Shown here in pieces: positions 45,269-56,500 of a stretch of DNA of 58,655 nt. The notes below the pieces were generated by a model. It was given only the letters and a program-made list of their open reading frames with translations, was not told where the DNA came from and ran no database searches. Both the position numbers and the translations under genes were made by a program. Source of the DNA: Vibrio rumoiensis 1S-45 (GTDB lineage: Bacteria > Pseudomonadota > Gammaproteobacteria > Enterobacterales > Vibrionaceae); contig NZ_AJYK02000001.1 of assembly GCF_000286955.2 (NCBI RefSeq), positions 1 to 58,655 of the forward strand, written 5' to 3'. The first letter of the stretch is position 1; each line of letters opens with the position of its first letter.

Positions 45269-46438
45269 GTGAATATGAAATTATTTGGTAGTGCTTTGAT
45301 TCTATCGGGAACCGCTTTAGGCGCGGGAATGTTAGCGATTCCGATGGTATTAGCTCAATTTGGTTTTGTATTGAGCCTTGTGCTTATGTTGGTGATCTTT
45401 CTTGGCACGACTTACGCAGCACTATTGTTGACAGAGGCGTGCACAAAAACAGAAGGGGCTTCTGGTTTAAGTAGCGTTGCTCTGGCAAGTCTTGGTGTGA
45501 AAGGCAAGCATGCCATGAACTTGTTCTTCTATTTGCTGCTACTTTGCATGATGGTGGCTTACAGCTTAGGCATTGGTGATTTGTTACATAAGCTCTTTTT
45601 AGGGCTTGGTTTTAATGTATCTAACCCTATTTGTTACTCTATTTTTAGTTTGTTCATGGGGGCAATTGTAGTCTCAGGGAAAAGCTATATTGATAAACTC
45701 AATCGAGTATTATTTATCTTAATGGTGGTGATGCTGTGCGTGGTTATCGCTTCGTTATTTACTAAAATCAACATAGATTACTTGACGCAATCTGCCAATT
45801 TTACGCTATTTGATGTCGTTAAATACAGCACAGTGATCTTTACCAGTTTTGCCTCTATGGTCGTGATCCCGTCGTTGGTGGAATACAACCGTGAAGCAAC
45901 ACCAAAGCAACTTCGTAATATGGTTCTACTGGGCTCAGTTATCCCATTGATGTGCTATTTAGTGTGGCTGTTTGCGATTGTTGGAAACTTAGGTACAGAT
46001 AAAATCAGCCAATTCAACCATATCTCTGAGCTGATTGAAGCCTTTAGTGGTCACTCTTCGATCTTAAAAGGGGTGATTGCCGTATTTTCTGCATTGGCAT
46101 TGATCACATCTTTCCTTGGCGTGTCGATGGCGCTATATGATCAAAACCGCGACGCAATTTCTAAGCACAAAGGATTAAGCTATGCGTTGACCTTTATGCT
46201 ACCGCTATTATTAGCCAGTTTATTCTCGGATCAATTTGTGAGCATGCTGGATTATGCGGGCATGATTTTAGTGTTCTTAGCAATTTGGGGACCACTTGCA
46301 ATGGTCATTCAAGTAAGAAAACCAAGCTATATGTTGCCTCAATCCGGGCATGTTTATACAGTAAAAGGTGGCAATGCGGCATTGATAACGACCTTTCTTT
46401 TCGGCGCGTTTATTTTTGTGTCATGGTTTATTCAGTAA
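45269..46438 (+). CDS. Aromatic amino acid permease (HAAAP family, TyrP/Mtr-like)
   Basis: A 389-residue inner-membrane transporter with about eleven hydrophobic segments. The family start pattern is clear (LILSGTALGAGMLAIPM), as are VSGKSYIDKLNRVLF, the IFTSFASMVVIPSLVEYN segment and SFLGVSMALYDQNRD. It should be a proton symporter for tyrosine or tryptophan; closer assignment is not possible. The start may be GTG 45269 or ATG 45275, both after GAAAGG. It appears to be transcribed alone, converging with malK. Confidence 0.9.
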   Translation: MNMKLFGSALILSGTALGAGMLAIPMVLAQFGFVLSLVLMLVIFLGTTYAALLLTEACTKTEGASGLSSVALASLGVKGKHAMNLFFYLLLLCMMVAYSLGIGDLLHKLFLGLGFNVSNPICYSIFSLFMGAIVVSGKSYIDKLNRVLFILMVVMLCVVIASLFTKINIDYLTQSANFTLFDVVKYSTVIFTSFASMVVIPSLVEYNREATPKQLRNMVLLGSVIPLMCYLVWLFAIVGNLGTDKISQFNHISELIEAFSGHSSILKGVIAVFSALALITSFLGVSMALYDQNRDAISKHKGLSYALTFMLPLLLASLFSDQFVSMLDYAGMILVFLAIWGPLAMVIQVRKPSYMLPQSGHVYTVKGGNAALITTFLFGAFIFVSWFIQ

Positions 46439-46489
46439 TATGGTTTATCTGATAGAATCGTTTACGCAGTAGCACAGTTTCATCAGTAG

Positions 46490-46521
46490 AAAAAAGCCCC
46501 AAACAAACATTAGCTTGGGGC
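46490..46521 (-). terminator. Displaced terminator of malK
   Basis: GCCCCAA/TTGGGGC seven-base stem. Read on the minus strand it is followed by six Ts, so it serves leftward transcription from malK. It now lies about 300 bp from the malK stop because the palindromic repeat at 46534-46800 sits in between. Confidence 0.75.
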
Positions 46522-46533
46522 AAAAGGCACTTC

Positions 46534-46800
46534 TATACCCAAGTGACTTCAAGGTGCAGAATTCAGAGCTATCATCCAAGTCTTTAAACAAGGAAGATTC
46601 GCGTAGGAATGTAAGCACCTTTCAAACGAATCTGACGCAGAGTAAAGGCTTGGATGAAGCTCCCAAAGGGCAAGTTAAAACAAGCTTTATGCTGCGTTAA
46701 ATTGAACAGAGATAGAATGACTATGATCATATTCAATTTGCCTTGCCTAAAACTTGTTTTAATCTTGCTGAAACTCGCACCTTGAAGTTACTTGGGTATA
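46534..46800. repeat. Vibrio-type MITE / long imperfect palindromic repeat
   Basis: A 267-bp element bounded by 24-bp terminal inverted repeats that match at 23 of 24 positions; the left one begins TATACCCAAGTGACTTCAAG and the right one ends in TTACTTGGGTATA. Internal segments also pair (ATCCAAGTCTTT with AAAGGCTTGGAT, AATTGAA with TTCAATT), so the transcript would fold into a long structure. It has no coding capacity. I see no clear target-site duplication beyond a possible TA. Similar short elements are common in Vibrio genomes. Confidence 0.85.
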
Positions 46801-46829
46801 TGACATTAAAGGGAATTATTGAATGTTGC

Positions 46830-47939
46830 TTATACGCCACGTTCTTTAAATAAGCGTTTACACGCGCGACCGTCGCTGTGGAATAGGTGGCAGCGGTGGG
46901 CTGGAATACCGATTTGGAAAGTATCGCCAGAATCGACATCCAAAGTGTCATTTTCACGGTAGATGAAATCAGCATCGACATTATCAAGGCTTAAGTAAAC
47001 TTGAGTTTCATTACCGAGTTTTTCGACCACTTGTACTTTACCTTGAATCACCACATCACCTTCGCCACTTGGCAATAAATGCTCTGGACGAACACCTAAT
47101 GACATTCGTGCGCCAGCTTGTACACTTGAACTATCCACTTGGATCCAGAATGAGGCTTGGCTAGCCAGTTCTACTTTTACGCGTTCTGCTTCCACTTCTT
47201 TGACTTGAACATTGATGAAGTTCATTTTTGGTGAGCCAATAAAACCAGCTACAAAACGGTTTTCAGGGTAGTGATAAAGCTCTAATGGTTTACCAACTTG
47301 AGAAACACTACCACCGTCGAGTACGACGATCTTATCTGCCATCGTCATCGCTTCTACCTGATCGTGCGTTACGTAGATCATGGTACAGCCAAGTTTCTTA
47401 TGCAGCTTGGCCAGTTCAATACGCATTTGTACACGCAGCGCGGCATCTAGGTTGGAAAGCGGTTCATCTAATAAGAACACTTCCGGTTGCGCGACTAAAG
47501 TACGACCAATCGCGACACGCTGACGTTGACCACCAGATAACGCTTTTGGCTTACGCTCTAACAGATGACCAAGTTGTAGAATATCCGCGGCATGATCAAC
47601 GCGAGATTTTATTTTTGCTTTATCTTCTTTCGCTAGCTTCAAGCCAAACGACATATTGTCGAATAAGTTTAAATGCGGATACAAAGCATAAGATTGGAAT
47701 ACCATGCCGACACCACGCTCAGAAGGGGGGACATCATTCATTTTGGTATCGCCGATGAAAAGCTCACCAGAAGTAATATCTTCTAAACCGGCAATACAAC
47801 GTAGTAGAGTGGATTTACCACAACCGGATGGACCGACAAAGACCACAAACTCGCCATCTTGGATCTCCAAATCTACATCTTTAGAAATGAGGTTGTCTCC
47901 ATACGCTTTACAAACTTTTCGTAGAGTCACACTCGTCAT
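46830..47939 (-). CDS. malK: Maltose/maltodextrin ABC transporter ATP-binding protein
   Basis: A 369-residue ABC ATPase of normal MalK length. Walker A is GPSGCGKST (36-44), the signature LSGGQ (134-138), Walker [11 protein letters not shown] (156-165). A C-terminal regulatory OB-fold region follows ([18 protein letters not shown] near 280). It energises MalFG and, in E. coli, also restrains MalT and takes part in inducer exclusion. It diverges from malE across a 500-bp region with MalT-box-like sites. No lamB or malM follows it here; a palindromic repeat does. Confidence 0.95.
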   Translation of the reverse strand: MTSVTLRKVCKAYGDNLISKDVDLEIQDGEFVVFVGPSGCGKSTLLRCIAGLEDITSGELFIGDTKMNDVPPSERGVGMVFQSYALYPHLNLFDNMSFGLKLAKEDKAKIKSRVDHAADILQLGHLLERKPKALSGGQRQRVAIGRTLVAQPEVFLLDEPLSNLDAALRVQMRIELAKLHKKLGCTMIYVTHDQVEAMTMADKIVVLDGGSVSQVGKPLELYHYPENRFVAGFIGSPKMNFINVQVKEVEAERVKVELASQASFWIQVDSSSVQAGARMSLGVRPEHLLPSGEGDVVIQGKVQVVEKLGNETQVYLSLDNVDADFIYRENDTLDVDSGDTFQIGIPAHRCHLFHSDGRACKRLFKERGV

Positions 47940-48104
47940 CTGGCCTTCCTTCTGGTTACTGTTCTAATATTTTTATCATTTAAATAGTCAATGTTATGAA
48001 AGGGTTGCTACTTAAATGCCTGTTTATTAATACGTTATTTACATGCTTTAAATGAATGTAAAAGGCGACTATGGCATTTATCTTACCGAAAAATAATCAA
48101 TAAA

Positions 48105-48113
48105 CCTCATCCC
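48105..48113 (-). promoter_or_regulatory. MalT-box-like site, minus strand
   Basis: CCTCATCCC (GGGATGAGG on the minus strand) matches the core of the MalT box GGGGA-K-GAGG in the malK-malE divergent region, oriented towards malK. Confidence 0.6.
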
Positions 48114-48140
48114 TGACTCGTTAATTTTTGGTGGACTCAG

Positions 48141-48150
48141 GGGGATGAGT
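48141..48150 (+). promoter_or_regulatory. MalT-box-like site, plus strand
   Basis: GGGGATGAGT matches nine of ten positions of the MalT box, oriented towards malE. Weaker matches occur at 48309-48318 and 48320-48328 (GGGGATAGG). The rest of 47940-48441 contains no gene. Confidence 0.6.
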
Positions 48151-48441
48151 GCATAGATCACACTTTTTTATTGAGATTCAAATTGGCGGTGTAGACAGGA
48201 GTATGATGTGCGCCCGCTCACGTTTATTGTCCATTTTTCGCTTGAGATAAAAAAGATTGTGAATCTAAGTCACAAAAGTCATTTTGTTGCTGGGGGGCGT
48301 AGAAGTTAGGAGGATGTGGGGGGATAGGAATTATCGCATTATTTTTCCATACCTAATAAGGGTATTGCTTGTGTAACGAGCCCTACAATTGTTGCGTTTA
48401 GGCGTAACACTTAAATAAGAACAATAGAAAGGATCATGGAA

Positions 48442-49620
48442 ATGAGAAAAGTCCTCAATACTGCCATTTTATGTAGTCTAGCCTTAAGTGGTGTTAGCGC
48501 GCATGCTGCTATTGAAGAAGGTCAACTCACCATTTGGATCAATGGTGATAAAGGATATAACGGCCTTGCTGAAGTAGGTAAAAAGTTTGAAGAAGATACT
48601 GGTATTAAAGTAACAGTATCCCACCCAGATAAACTAGAAGAGAAATTTCCTCAATTAGCTTCTACTGGCGATGGTCCTGATATTGTTCTTTGGGCGCACG
48701 ACCGTTTTGGCGGCTATGCTCAAGCGGGCTTACTTGCAGAAGTAAAACCATCGGCTGATTTTAAATCGAAATTTGCAGATTTCACATGGGATGCGGTGTC
48801 TTATGAAGGTAAGTACATCGGTTATCCTGTCGCGGTAGAGTCGCTATCTCTTATTTATAACAAAGACCTTATTAAGACTCCGCCAAAAAATTGGGAAGAT
48901 ATTGCAGCACTAGACAAGCAGTTACAAAAAGATGGCAAAAAAGCGATCATGTGGAACTTGTCTGAACCTTTCTTTACTTGGCCAGTATTAGCTTCCGATG
49001 GTGGTTATGCGTTTAAGTTTGAAAATGGCGCTTACAACCCGAAAGATGTCGGTGTAAATAACAAAGGTGCGCAAAATGCGATGAGCTTTGTGAAAGGCCT
49101 AGTGGATCAAAAAGTGATTTCACCGGATGTCGATTACACGATTGCGGAATCTGGTTTTAACAAAGGTGAAGTGGCAATGACTATCAATGGTCCTTGGTCT
49201 TGGGCAAACATTGATAAAGCCGGTATCAACTACGGTGTAGCGAAACTGCCAATGTTTAATGGTAATCCTTCAAAACCATTTGTAGGTGTATTAACGGCGG
49301 GCATTAGCTCTGCATCACCAAACAAAGATTTAGCAGTAGAGTTTATTGAAAACTACATGCTAACTCGTGATGGCTTGAAAGCAGTGAATGATGATACGCC
49401 ACTAGGCGCTGTTGCTTTAACCTCTTATCAAGAAGAGTTAGCCAAAGATCCACGCATTGCGGCAACCATGGCGAACGCAGAAACAGGAGAAATCATGCCA
49501 AATATTTCTCAAATGTCAGCCTTCTGGTACGCAGAGAAAGCGGCGATTGGCAATGTAGTTAATGGTCGTCAATCAGTAGAAGAAGCGCTAAATACCGTTG
49601 CGGAGCGCATGACCAAATAA
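48442..49620 (+). CDS. malE: Maltose/maltodextrin-binding periplasmic protein
   Basis: A 392-residue substrate-binding protein. The signal peptide runs to SAHA (about residue 22) and the mature start is [27 protein letters not shown], given here as residues 23-49. Conserved MalE segments include [28 protein letters not shown] and [10 protein letters not shown]. The start at 48442 is preferred since AAAGGA is eight bases upstream; ATG 48436 is only two bases from it. It delivers maltodextrins to MalFGK and may serve chemotaxis. A GC-rich hairpin separates it from malF. Confidence 0.95.
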   Translation: MRKVLNTAILCSLALSGVSAHAAIEEGQLTIWINGDKGYNGLAEVGKKFEEDTGIKVTVSHPDKLEEKFPQLASTGDGPDIVLWAHDRFGGYAQAGLLAEVKPSADFKSKFADFTWDAVSYEGKYIGYPVAVESLSLIYNKDLIKTPPKNWEDIAALDKQLQKDGKKAIMWNLSEPFFTWPVLASDGGYAFKFENGAYNPKDVGVNNKGAQNAMSFVKGLVDQKVISPDVDYTIAESGFNKGEVAMTINGPWSWANIDKAGINYGVAKLPMFNGNPSKPFVGVLTAGISSASPNKDLAVEFIENYMLTRDGLKAVNDDTPLGAVALTSYQEELAKDPRIAATMANAETGEIMPNISQMSAFWYAEKAAIGNVVNGRQSVEEALNTVAERMTK

Positions 49621-49651
49621 GGTCAAATGGTCCTCACTTGAGGATTGAGGG

Positions 49652-49679
49652 GGGGGGAGTCTCTCCTCCCTTTATTTTG
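49652..49679 (+). terminator. Partial terminator/stability hairpin between malE and malF
   Basis: An eight-base stem pairs the G-run and GAG with CTCCTCCC around a TCT loop, followed by TTTATTTTGT. It should lower malFG expression relative to malE or protect the malE transcript, a role played by REP sequences in E. coli. Confidence 0.62.
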
Positions 49680-49832
49680 TAAGTTATCCGTCTGCTTTAA
49701 TTTGGGTTTTTATATTTCCAGCCCATGAATAGTGTGCGTTAAAGCGTTTCACTTATGCAGTTTCAAAAGCTTTCGAATTTTACTCTGTGGCATAGTGCGC
49801 AAAGTCAATTCGATACAGAAACGGAATTTAAT

Positions 49833-51410
49833 ATGTCAGCGAATATTATGTCATCTAGTCTAGCGCCACATTCTGCGCCTCGTCCTTTTCCTTGGCTGAA
49901 AACGCTCGTACTTTCAGCGATTACTCTTTTGAATGGCTATGCGATTGTACTGATGTACGCTCGTGGTGAGTTTGCTTTTGCCTTACTTACCCTAGTGCTT
50001 GCTTCAATGGGTGTATACGTATTTGCTCGTAAGCGTACTTATGCTCATCGTTATATCTACCCTGGTGTCGCGGGTATGATCTTGTTCATTATTTTCCCAT
50101 TGATTTATACCATAGGCCTGGCATTCACTAACTACAGTGGCGCCAATCAGCTTAGCTTTCAACGAACTCAAGGCGTATTACTTGAGCAGAGCTTTCAAAG
50201 TGGTGACAGTTATACCTTCGAGCTACGTCAACATGATGACGTATATTCGATTGCTTTAAAACAAGATGATCACTGGCTCGTGTCTCAACCGCTTTCGTTG
50301 TCTGATGGTTCAGTTGAAAAACTAGAAGGGCATCTTAAATTAACCCCTGCGACAGAACTTCCTGGCAAAAAAGCACCATTAAAAGCGGTGATCCAAAACC
50401 GTAACGTATTAAACCAACTTGAAGTACAAACGCCTGATGGTGAAGCGTTAGTGATGTCGGGCTTGCGTAAATTTGCTCAAGTAAAACCGCTCTATAGCTT
50501 AGATGCTGACGGCGAAACGTTAGTGAATAACCAAACTGCACAGGTGTTAAAACCAAACTATGAAATTGGTTATTACCAGCCAGTCGATGCAGATGGTCAG
50601 TTTATAGGTGACTACATCACTCCAGGCTTCATCGTTAATATTGGTTTTGACAATTTCACTCGTATTTTCAGTGACCCAGGTATTCAAGGGCCATTCTTTA
50701 AAATCTTTGTTTGGACTGTGGTATTTGCAGCAGCAACCGTGGTTCTGACATTGGCAATGGGCGTAATTTTAGCGCAAATTGTTTCTTGGGAAGCGTTGAA
50801 AGGCCGTGGCGTTTACCGTGTGCTATTGATTTTGCCTTATGCGGTGCCAGCGTTTATTTCTATCTTAATATTCAAAGGTTTATTTAACCAAAGTTTCGGT
50901 GAGATCAACCAACTATTGCAAGGCTTGTTTGGCTTAAGCCCCGCTTGGTTTACCGACCCGTTCCTTGCTAAAACCATGATCATTATTGTCAATACTTGGT
51001 TAGGTTACCCATACATGATGATCTTAGCGATGGGGATGTTAAAAGCGATTCCTGATGATTTGTATGAAGCATCCGCAATGGATGGCGCAGGCCCGATTGA
51101 TAACTTTATGAAAATTACCCTGCCGTTATTAGTTAAACCTATGGTGCCGTTATTAATTGCTAGCTTTGCCTTTAACTTCAACAACTTTGTACTGATTCAA
51201 CTATTAACCAACGGTGCACCGGATATGATAGGTACGAGTGTTCCAGCCGGTCATACCGATTTATTAGTGAGCTACACCTACCGTATTGCGTTTGAAGGTG
51301 CGGGAGGTCAAGACTTCGGCCTAGCAGGTGCGATTGCAACCTTAATCTTCTTATTAGTGGGCGGTTTATCGCTACTGAATATGAAGTTCACTAAGTTAGA
51401 AACAGAATAA
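49833..51410 (+). CDS. malF: Maltose transporter permease subunit MalF
   Basis: A 525-residue inner-membrane permease (E. coli MalF is 514). N-terminal membrane helices are followed by a long periplasmic loop (about residues 95-275), typical of MalF, then the permease core with the EAA motif ([21 protein letters not shown]). The start is uncertain: ATG 49833 has a weak GGAA upstream, and an in-frame ATG at 49755 has none. It forms MalFGK2 with the adjacent malG and with malK. Confidence 0.93.
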   Translation: MSANIMSSSLAPHSAPRPFPWLKTLVLSAITLLNGYAIVLMYARGEFAFALLTLVLASMGVYVFARKRTYAHRYIYPGVAGMILFIIFPLIYTIGLAFTNYSGANQLSFQRTQGVLLEQSFQSGDSYTFELRQHDDVYSIALKQDDHWLVSQPLSLSDGSVEKLEGHLKLTPATELPGKKAPLKAVIQNRNVLNQLEVQTPDGEALVMSGLRKFAQVKPLYSLDADGETLVNNQTAQVLKPNYEIGYYQPVDADGQFIGDYITPGFIVNIGFDNFTRIFSDPGIQGPFFKIFVWTVVFAAATVVLTLAMGVILAQIVSWEALKGRGVYRVLLILPYAVPAFISILIFKGLFNQSFGEINQLLQGLFGLSPAWFTDPFLAKTMIIIVNTWLGYPYMMILAMGMLKAIPDDLYEASAMDGAGPIDNFMKITLPLLVKPMVPLLIASFAFNFNNFVLIQLLTNGAPDMIGTSVPAGHTDLLVSYTYRIAFEGAGGQDFGLAGAIATLIFLLVGGLSLLNMKFTKLETE

Positions 51411-51421
51411 GGAGATTTAAC

Positions 51422-52312
51422 ATGGCTATGGTTCAACCTAAATCTTTGAAGTACCGTGTTTGGGCAACGCATATTGGAATGTGGGTTTTCTTAGCATTGA
51501 TGATGTTCCCACTATTAATGGTGATTGCGATTTCCTTCCGTGAAGGTAACTACGCAGCGGGGGATTTGATCCCGCGTAATCCTTCACTAGAACACTGGAA
51601 ACTGGCACTAGGCTTTGATGTGGTACACGCTGATGGCACAGTCACTAAACCGCCTTTCCCAGTCTTGCTATGGCTTTGGAACTCAGTAAAAGTAGCGGGC
51701 TTAACCGCAATTGGTATTGTGGTGCTTTCGACTACCTGTGCTTATGCGTTTGCTCGTATGAAGTTTAAAGGCAAAACCGTTATCTTGCGCTCTATGCTGA
51801 TTTTCCAAATGTTCCCAGCGGTTCTTGCTCTTGTCGCATTGTACGCATTGTTTGATCGCCTAGGGACTTACGTTCCATTCTTAGGTCTCAACACTCACGG
51901 CGGTGTGGTGTTTGCTTACATGGGCGGTATTGCACTGCACGTGTGGACGATTAAAGGCTATTTTGAATCAATTGATAACTCACTAGAAGAAGCGGCAGCC
52001 CTTGATGGCGCCACCCCTTGGCAAGCATTCCGCTTAGTCTTGTTGCCTTTATCTGTACCAATTCTTGCGGTGGTGTTTATCTTGTCATTTATTGCCGCAG
52101 TGACCGAAGTACCCGTCGCATCATTATTGCTTCGTGATGTCGATTCTTACACCCTGGCGGTGGGTATGCAGCAATACTTATACCCACAAAACTACTTATG
52201 GGGCGATTTTGCCGCCGCCGCCGTGCTGTCAGCATTGCCAATTACCATAGTGTTCTTGCTGGCTCAGAAGTTCTTGGTGGGTGGTTTAACGGCTGGTGGG
52301 GTGAAAGGGTAG
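51422..52312 (+). CDS. malG: Maltose transporter permease subunit MalG
   Basis: A 296-residue permease, exactly the usual MalG length, with six predicted helices and the EAA motif [20 protein letters not shown] near residue 190 that docks on MalK. The C-terminus ([13 protein letters not shown]) matches MalG proteins, where this tail contacts the MalE/maltose path. AAGGAG lies just upstream of ATG 51422, 11 bp after malF. A strong terminator follows. Confidence 0.95.
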   Translation: MAMVQPKSLKYRVWATHIGMWVFLALMMFPLLMVIAISFREGNYAAGDLIPRNPSLEHWKLALGFDVVHADGTVTKPPFPVLLWLWNSVKVAGLTAIGIVVLSTTCAYAFARMKFKGKTVILRSMLIFQMFPAVLALVALYALFDRLGTYVPFLGLNTHGGVVFAYMGGIALHVWTIKGYFESIDNSLEEAAALDGATPWQAFRLVLLPLSVPILAVVFILSFIAAVTEVPVASLLLRDVDSYTLAVGMQQYLYPQNYLWGDFAAAAVLSALPITIVFLLAQKFLVGGLTAGGVKG

Positions 52313-52351
52313 TAACAACAACCCTCGAATTAAAAGTTCAAACTGAAAATG

Positions 52352-52384
52352 AATGCCGCAGATGAGAGTCTGCGGCATTTTTTT
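52352..52384 (+). terminator. Strong terminator of malEFG
   Basis: AATGCCGCAGA/TCTGCGGCATT eleven-base perfect stem, six-base loop and seven Ts. Confidence 0.93.
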
Positions 52385-52695
52385 ATCTATATCGAATAGA
52401 GGCTGATTTGTTTGACTAAAATCACTCAGGTTCTGCAAACATCAATGTTTAAAGAGACCGTTTAAAAGTGGCATAAGAATCAAAAGAGGGGCTAGATGGT
52501 GCGATTAAAGCTTTTAGATGATCGGTAGGGTAGTAATAAAGTTTCAAACTGGTTGTGACTCACTTTTGGACAAAAAATGTTTAGCGCTTTTGCTCTAGAG
52601 CATCCCTTTAAATTAGGAAAAGTAAGCATGACCTCCACTCCCAATCAGCCCAAAACTCTGGAATGATCCGCCTCTAATACGAGGGAGGATTACAA
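52385..52695. other. Junction between maltose operon and defence-like operon
   Basis: About 310 bp with no gene, no clear terminator for the minus-strand operon and no recognisable insertion-site repeat. It marks the change from core metabolic genes to an AT-richer accessory module and could contain the left boundary of an inserted segment. Confidence 0.4.
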
Positions 52696-53559
52696 CTAAA
52701 TAATTTCTGTATAAAAAACGATATCTGGAATGATGGTCTTTAATTTTTCATAAAAGTCTTTTCTTAGTATCAAATCACAACCTTCTAACCGTGAAATATT
52801 GGAATCTAAGCCAACAAAGGAAGGTCCTTTCCCGATTAACTTTTCTCTCCAACAGCGGTATATCAAAACAGCTTCACCATTGTCATTTAGAGCCCTAAGT
52901 CCATTGTCATAACGATCTAGAATTAGGCCTAATAAACTCAGCAGCCCACCATTCATCCAAATAACGTGTGCTGCCTCTAAACTATTTTCATTGATACAAA
53001 ACCCTTGGATGGCAGGAGTTCCATAACAGTATTCGTCTTTCCAAATGTCTTGAGTACAAGGAAAGCTTTTCAGTGGGTTTATGTTAATTTTCATTGGCAG
53101 GCAACCTTCACATATCACCGCGCGATTGCCTTTGGTGTTGCTGCCATAATCTCTAGCTTCAAACTGACGCTCAAATCTAGCAATGACAACAAAATCGTTT
53201 AATTCATCAGGAGCACTAAACCCAGGTGATTTATCAAACGGCTTTAATAAGTCGGGTCTACTAACAAGAGAGTTAGATGTTGCAATCATTGTTCTAACAT
53301 CTATTGTTCCTTCACCTTCAAAAATGACTAGTTCTCTATATTGTTGATATAAAAATTCATTTACATGCTTAAAAACTAAATCATAGATATAAGTGTTCGG
53401 AGAAAGCATCCCATTGGAGCTATTAACAAAGTGCTCAAATTCATCTTCATTAAAACCCTGTATTATTGCGTCATTTACTTCGCTCGAATCAATCCCTAAA
53501 GAATCTAAGTAACTGATAAATTTTGAGTTTCTGATTAAGCTTGTGATATTTCTATTCAT
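52696..53559 (-). CDS. Unrecognised protein encoded with the nuclease-STAND protein
   Basis: A 287-residue soluble protein without signal peptide or membrane segment. I do not recognise a family. It contains a CEGC motif near residue 150 with further Cys residues (CTQ and CYG segments) that might bind metal, and a C-terminal region AVLIYRCWREKLIGKGPSFV leading into LEGCDLILRKDFYEKL. Its ATG lies inside the last codons of the upstream 1582-residue gene (eight-base overlap), so the two are translationally coupled and should be made together. It may be an accessory, regulator or second effector of that system. AT-rich like its partner and unlike the mal genes. Confidence 0.75.
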   Translation of the reverse strand: MNRNITSLIRNSKFISYLDSLGIDSSEVNDAIIQGFNEDEFEHFVNSSNGMLSPNTYIYDLVFKHVNEFLYQQYRELVIFEGEGTIDVRTMIATSNSLVSRPDLLKPFDKSPGFSAPDELNDFVVIARFERQFEARDYGSNTKGNRAVICEGCLPMKININPLKSFPCTQDIWKDEYCYGTPAIQGFCINENSLEAAHVIWMNGGLLSLLGLILDRYDNGLRALNDNGEAVLIYRCWREKLIGKGPSFVGLDSNISRLEGCDLILRKDFYEKLKTIIPDIVFYTEII

Positions 53560-56500
53560 TACTTAACTCGTAAAAAATACTCTCAACTTCATTTTGTATG
53601 TACAAATTTTGCACCCCTATGAGTTTTTCAATAGATGGCTTTATCTTTAGCAACAACGGCTTATGCTGCTTAATTTCAATCGATATAAGCTCAAGGATTG
53701 CGGCAATTGTTGAGTGATGGAATAGATGAAAGTTATTGAAAAACCAATTAAGGGGTTTAATTAAAAAGTTAGTGTAATTTTTAATTAAGTAATTTAACGC
53801 AAAAATAATCTCTCGTTGAACTGATGAATCCAAGTTGTTTGCTTTACTAAGGAGCAATGTAATTGCCCTCTCATTATCATTCATCTCAGATATTTCAATA
53901 TAATCTAAATTTTCCCATTCAAAATCACTTTCGTCTGGCAACCTACTGCTGATGAAATCAAAGCCTCTTTCATACATTGATAAAATACTCTGTTCATCAA
54001 CCCCTACATATTCGAAGGCAATAATTAAGTTAGCCGTTGTCTTGGATGAATAGTCTTTATTTTGAAAAAACACATATAAAGCCGATGCTAAACAGTTTTG
54101 CGCAGTACTTCTATCGATCATAACAGCTTGGAGTAATGAATCCTTGTCGACAAAACTAGAAAACCACCCGTCTTTTGAGTACACAAAGTTATTAACCAAT
54201 AACAGAGCTTTATCTCTATCTGAGATGGTAATTCCTTGAATTAACCACCGCAGGTTCGTATAGTACTCTTGTCCTCTAGGGAACCTTTTTCGGATAAGTG
54301 GCACAAGTATTTCATTTGCCAATTCGCTATTATTTCCCTCTTTAAAGAAGAAATGTAAGTAATTGAGATTGTCGATCCCTAAGATCTCTTGAGAAACTAA
54401 ATAATCAACTAGATCCTGAGTAGATTTGCTACTTAAGCTTTCTTCTTTACAAAGCTGGGTAGTTAGATTTATAGATAACTTGTCGTTACCAAATGTGCGG
54501 GGAGTTCCAGTGTTTTGCTCTTTAACCTCATTTAAATGTAAATTCAACCTTAATTTTTTAGCAATATTGTTATATTTGCGAACGGTTTTTTGGCTCAATG
54601 TATCATAAGAGTCATTCCAGTCTCTTGTTGATAGATTAATCATAGATGCTTTGGCTAACTTATCATCCTTCTTTTCTAAACGTTCAATTACCTCCAAAAA
54701 ACTATTGAGGTATGCATCTTTAATGTTTGTTGGAGTTAATCTATAAAGAAAATTTAAAATACTGGGTTTGACGTTGTCGCTATGTTGCAATAAATCAACA
54801 TACATGAAGTCTAATTTCCAAAAATATCCATTGGTAAGCATTTCATTGATTAAATATTTAGTAGCTAGTTCAAAATCTACTTTTATAAACATTTCAAACC
54901 ATTCTATAGTTAACCATCTCGTATCTTTACCATCTTCGGTATGCTTCATAACAGCATCAGTGAGGTATTTGAGTCTTTTAGTATATTCTTTAGCAAAACT
55001 AGGATTTAAGTTATTCAGAGAGGGGATCGGGTCGATGAACTCTGCTAAATTTCTATCTTTTCGAGATGTATAGCTAGTTATTAAGTGAATAGCCTTTTTC
55101 AGCTCTATCTTAGCATTTTCAATATCCTCTACTTTTGCACGATAAATTGCTTTTTTGAATGAATTATCTGCATGCTCAAAATAATCACTGTTTTCTTCAT
55201 CAAAGCAATCATAAGTCTCTATCAACAAGTTGATATTATTCTTACTAAGAAATCGCTTCTCTATCGTTGGGAGAATAGGAAATACAATTTCCTTTCTGAT
55301 ATCAAATATCTTCTTCCATGCTACTTGTGATTTAATATGCTGAAATGCTTGTTCAAAGCTTCTATCTATCAAGCCTCGGCTATCAATAAGAAAATGAGAA
55401 TACTTAGCGCCAGGAAAGTAGCTCATATCTTCAGCTAATGCTTCGAAACTATGAGTTATACTTTCTTCTATTGATAATTCATGGCAGGTCTTGTTTATAA
55501 TTAGATTCCGTATATAAAACTTAATCCAGCAGTGAACGATGTGATTAGAAGAAATAGTTTTTTTGAAGCTTTGTAGACATTCGAGATCATTATCAGAATA
55601 CATTTCTAATTGATTACAAAACACAGCCAGCTCATTTTTGTCGATATTTTCGTTGATGAGTGGTAGCGATAGGGGCTCTAGAGTGACGTTACACTCTACC
55701 TTTATTGGTATCCGAGTTGAACAATTCTCTCTTTCAAAAAGGTTATTGGTGATCACCCTTATTGACTCTTTGTCAGTTACCATGAGCTTGTTATTTAGAT
55801 CAACTAAGTAATTACAGCCTTTCAGCCTGAGCACCTCTTCTAACAATATTCGAAGATAGGTTTTATCATCATGCTGTATTGCTTTGTTTAGAAGCGCTAA
55901 AAAATCACCATTTCTTTGGTTCAAAAAGCTAATATAGTATTTGAAATTTTCTTGAGTTATATTTTTAGAAAACAGCTCATTCACATCCTCCCACTTGGGA
56001 AAGTAACCGTGCTTTTCTAAAATTCTAAATGCTTGCGCAGTAACTGCATTACTATGGTTTTTTTCACCATTAAAATATAAAAGCGCATTTGCTTTTTCTA
56101 CTCCATAGATCAAGCAAATAGCTTCAAAGTATAGTTCGAAGTTTTGTAAAAACTGACTGTAATGTTCTTCCGAGCTAGTTGTATTTATCGCTCTATTCAG
56201 TTCACTAGCATAAACAAATAGGGACCAATTTTGTGTTTTTTTGGCGACACTTAGAAAGCTTTCGTAGTTTCTTCTAATTAATGATTCTGAGTGAGCATAA
56301 TATAAGCTATTTGGTAGAAAGTTGTCAGATGCATATCTACTAATATCCTCATACTTCTTTGCTCGCATTAGGTAGCTAAATAAATAACGGTAAGATTTGT
56401 CGCTTTCAAAAAAGCATTCACAATTTAGCCAGTCTATGATGAATTCATAGTTTGCATCTAAAGCTTCTTCGATATCAGCTAACTTTTCCATGTTAAATCG

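Noticed and set aside
46515..46700. Open frame inside the palindromic repeat
   Set aside because: The element is an inverted-repeat structure; the frame arises from its sequence and has no protein character.
48256..48275. CRP site TGTGA-ATCTAAG-TCACA in the malK-malE region
   Set aside because: The spacer is seven bases rather than six, so it does not fit the consensus; catabolite control is plausible but this site is not good evidence.
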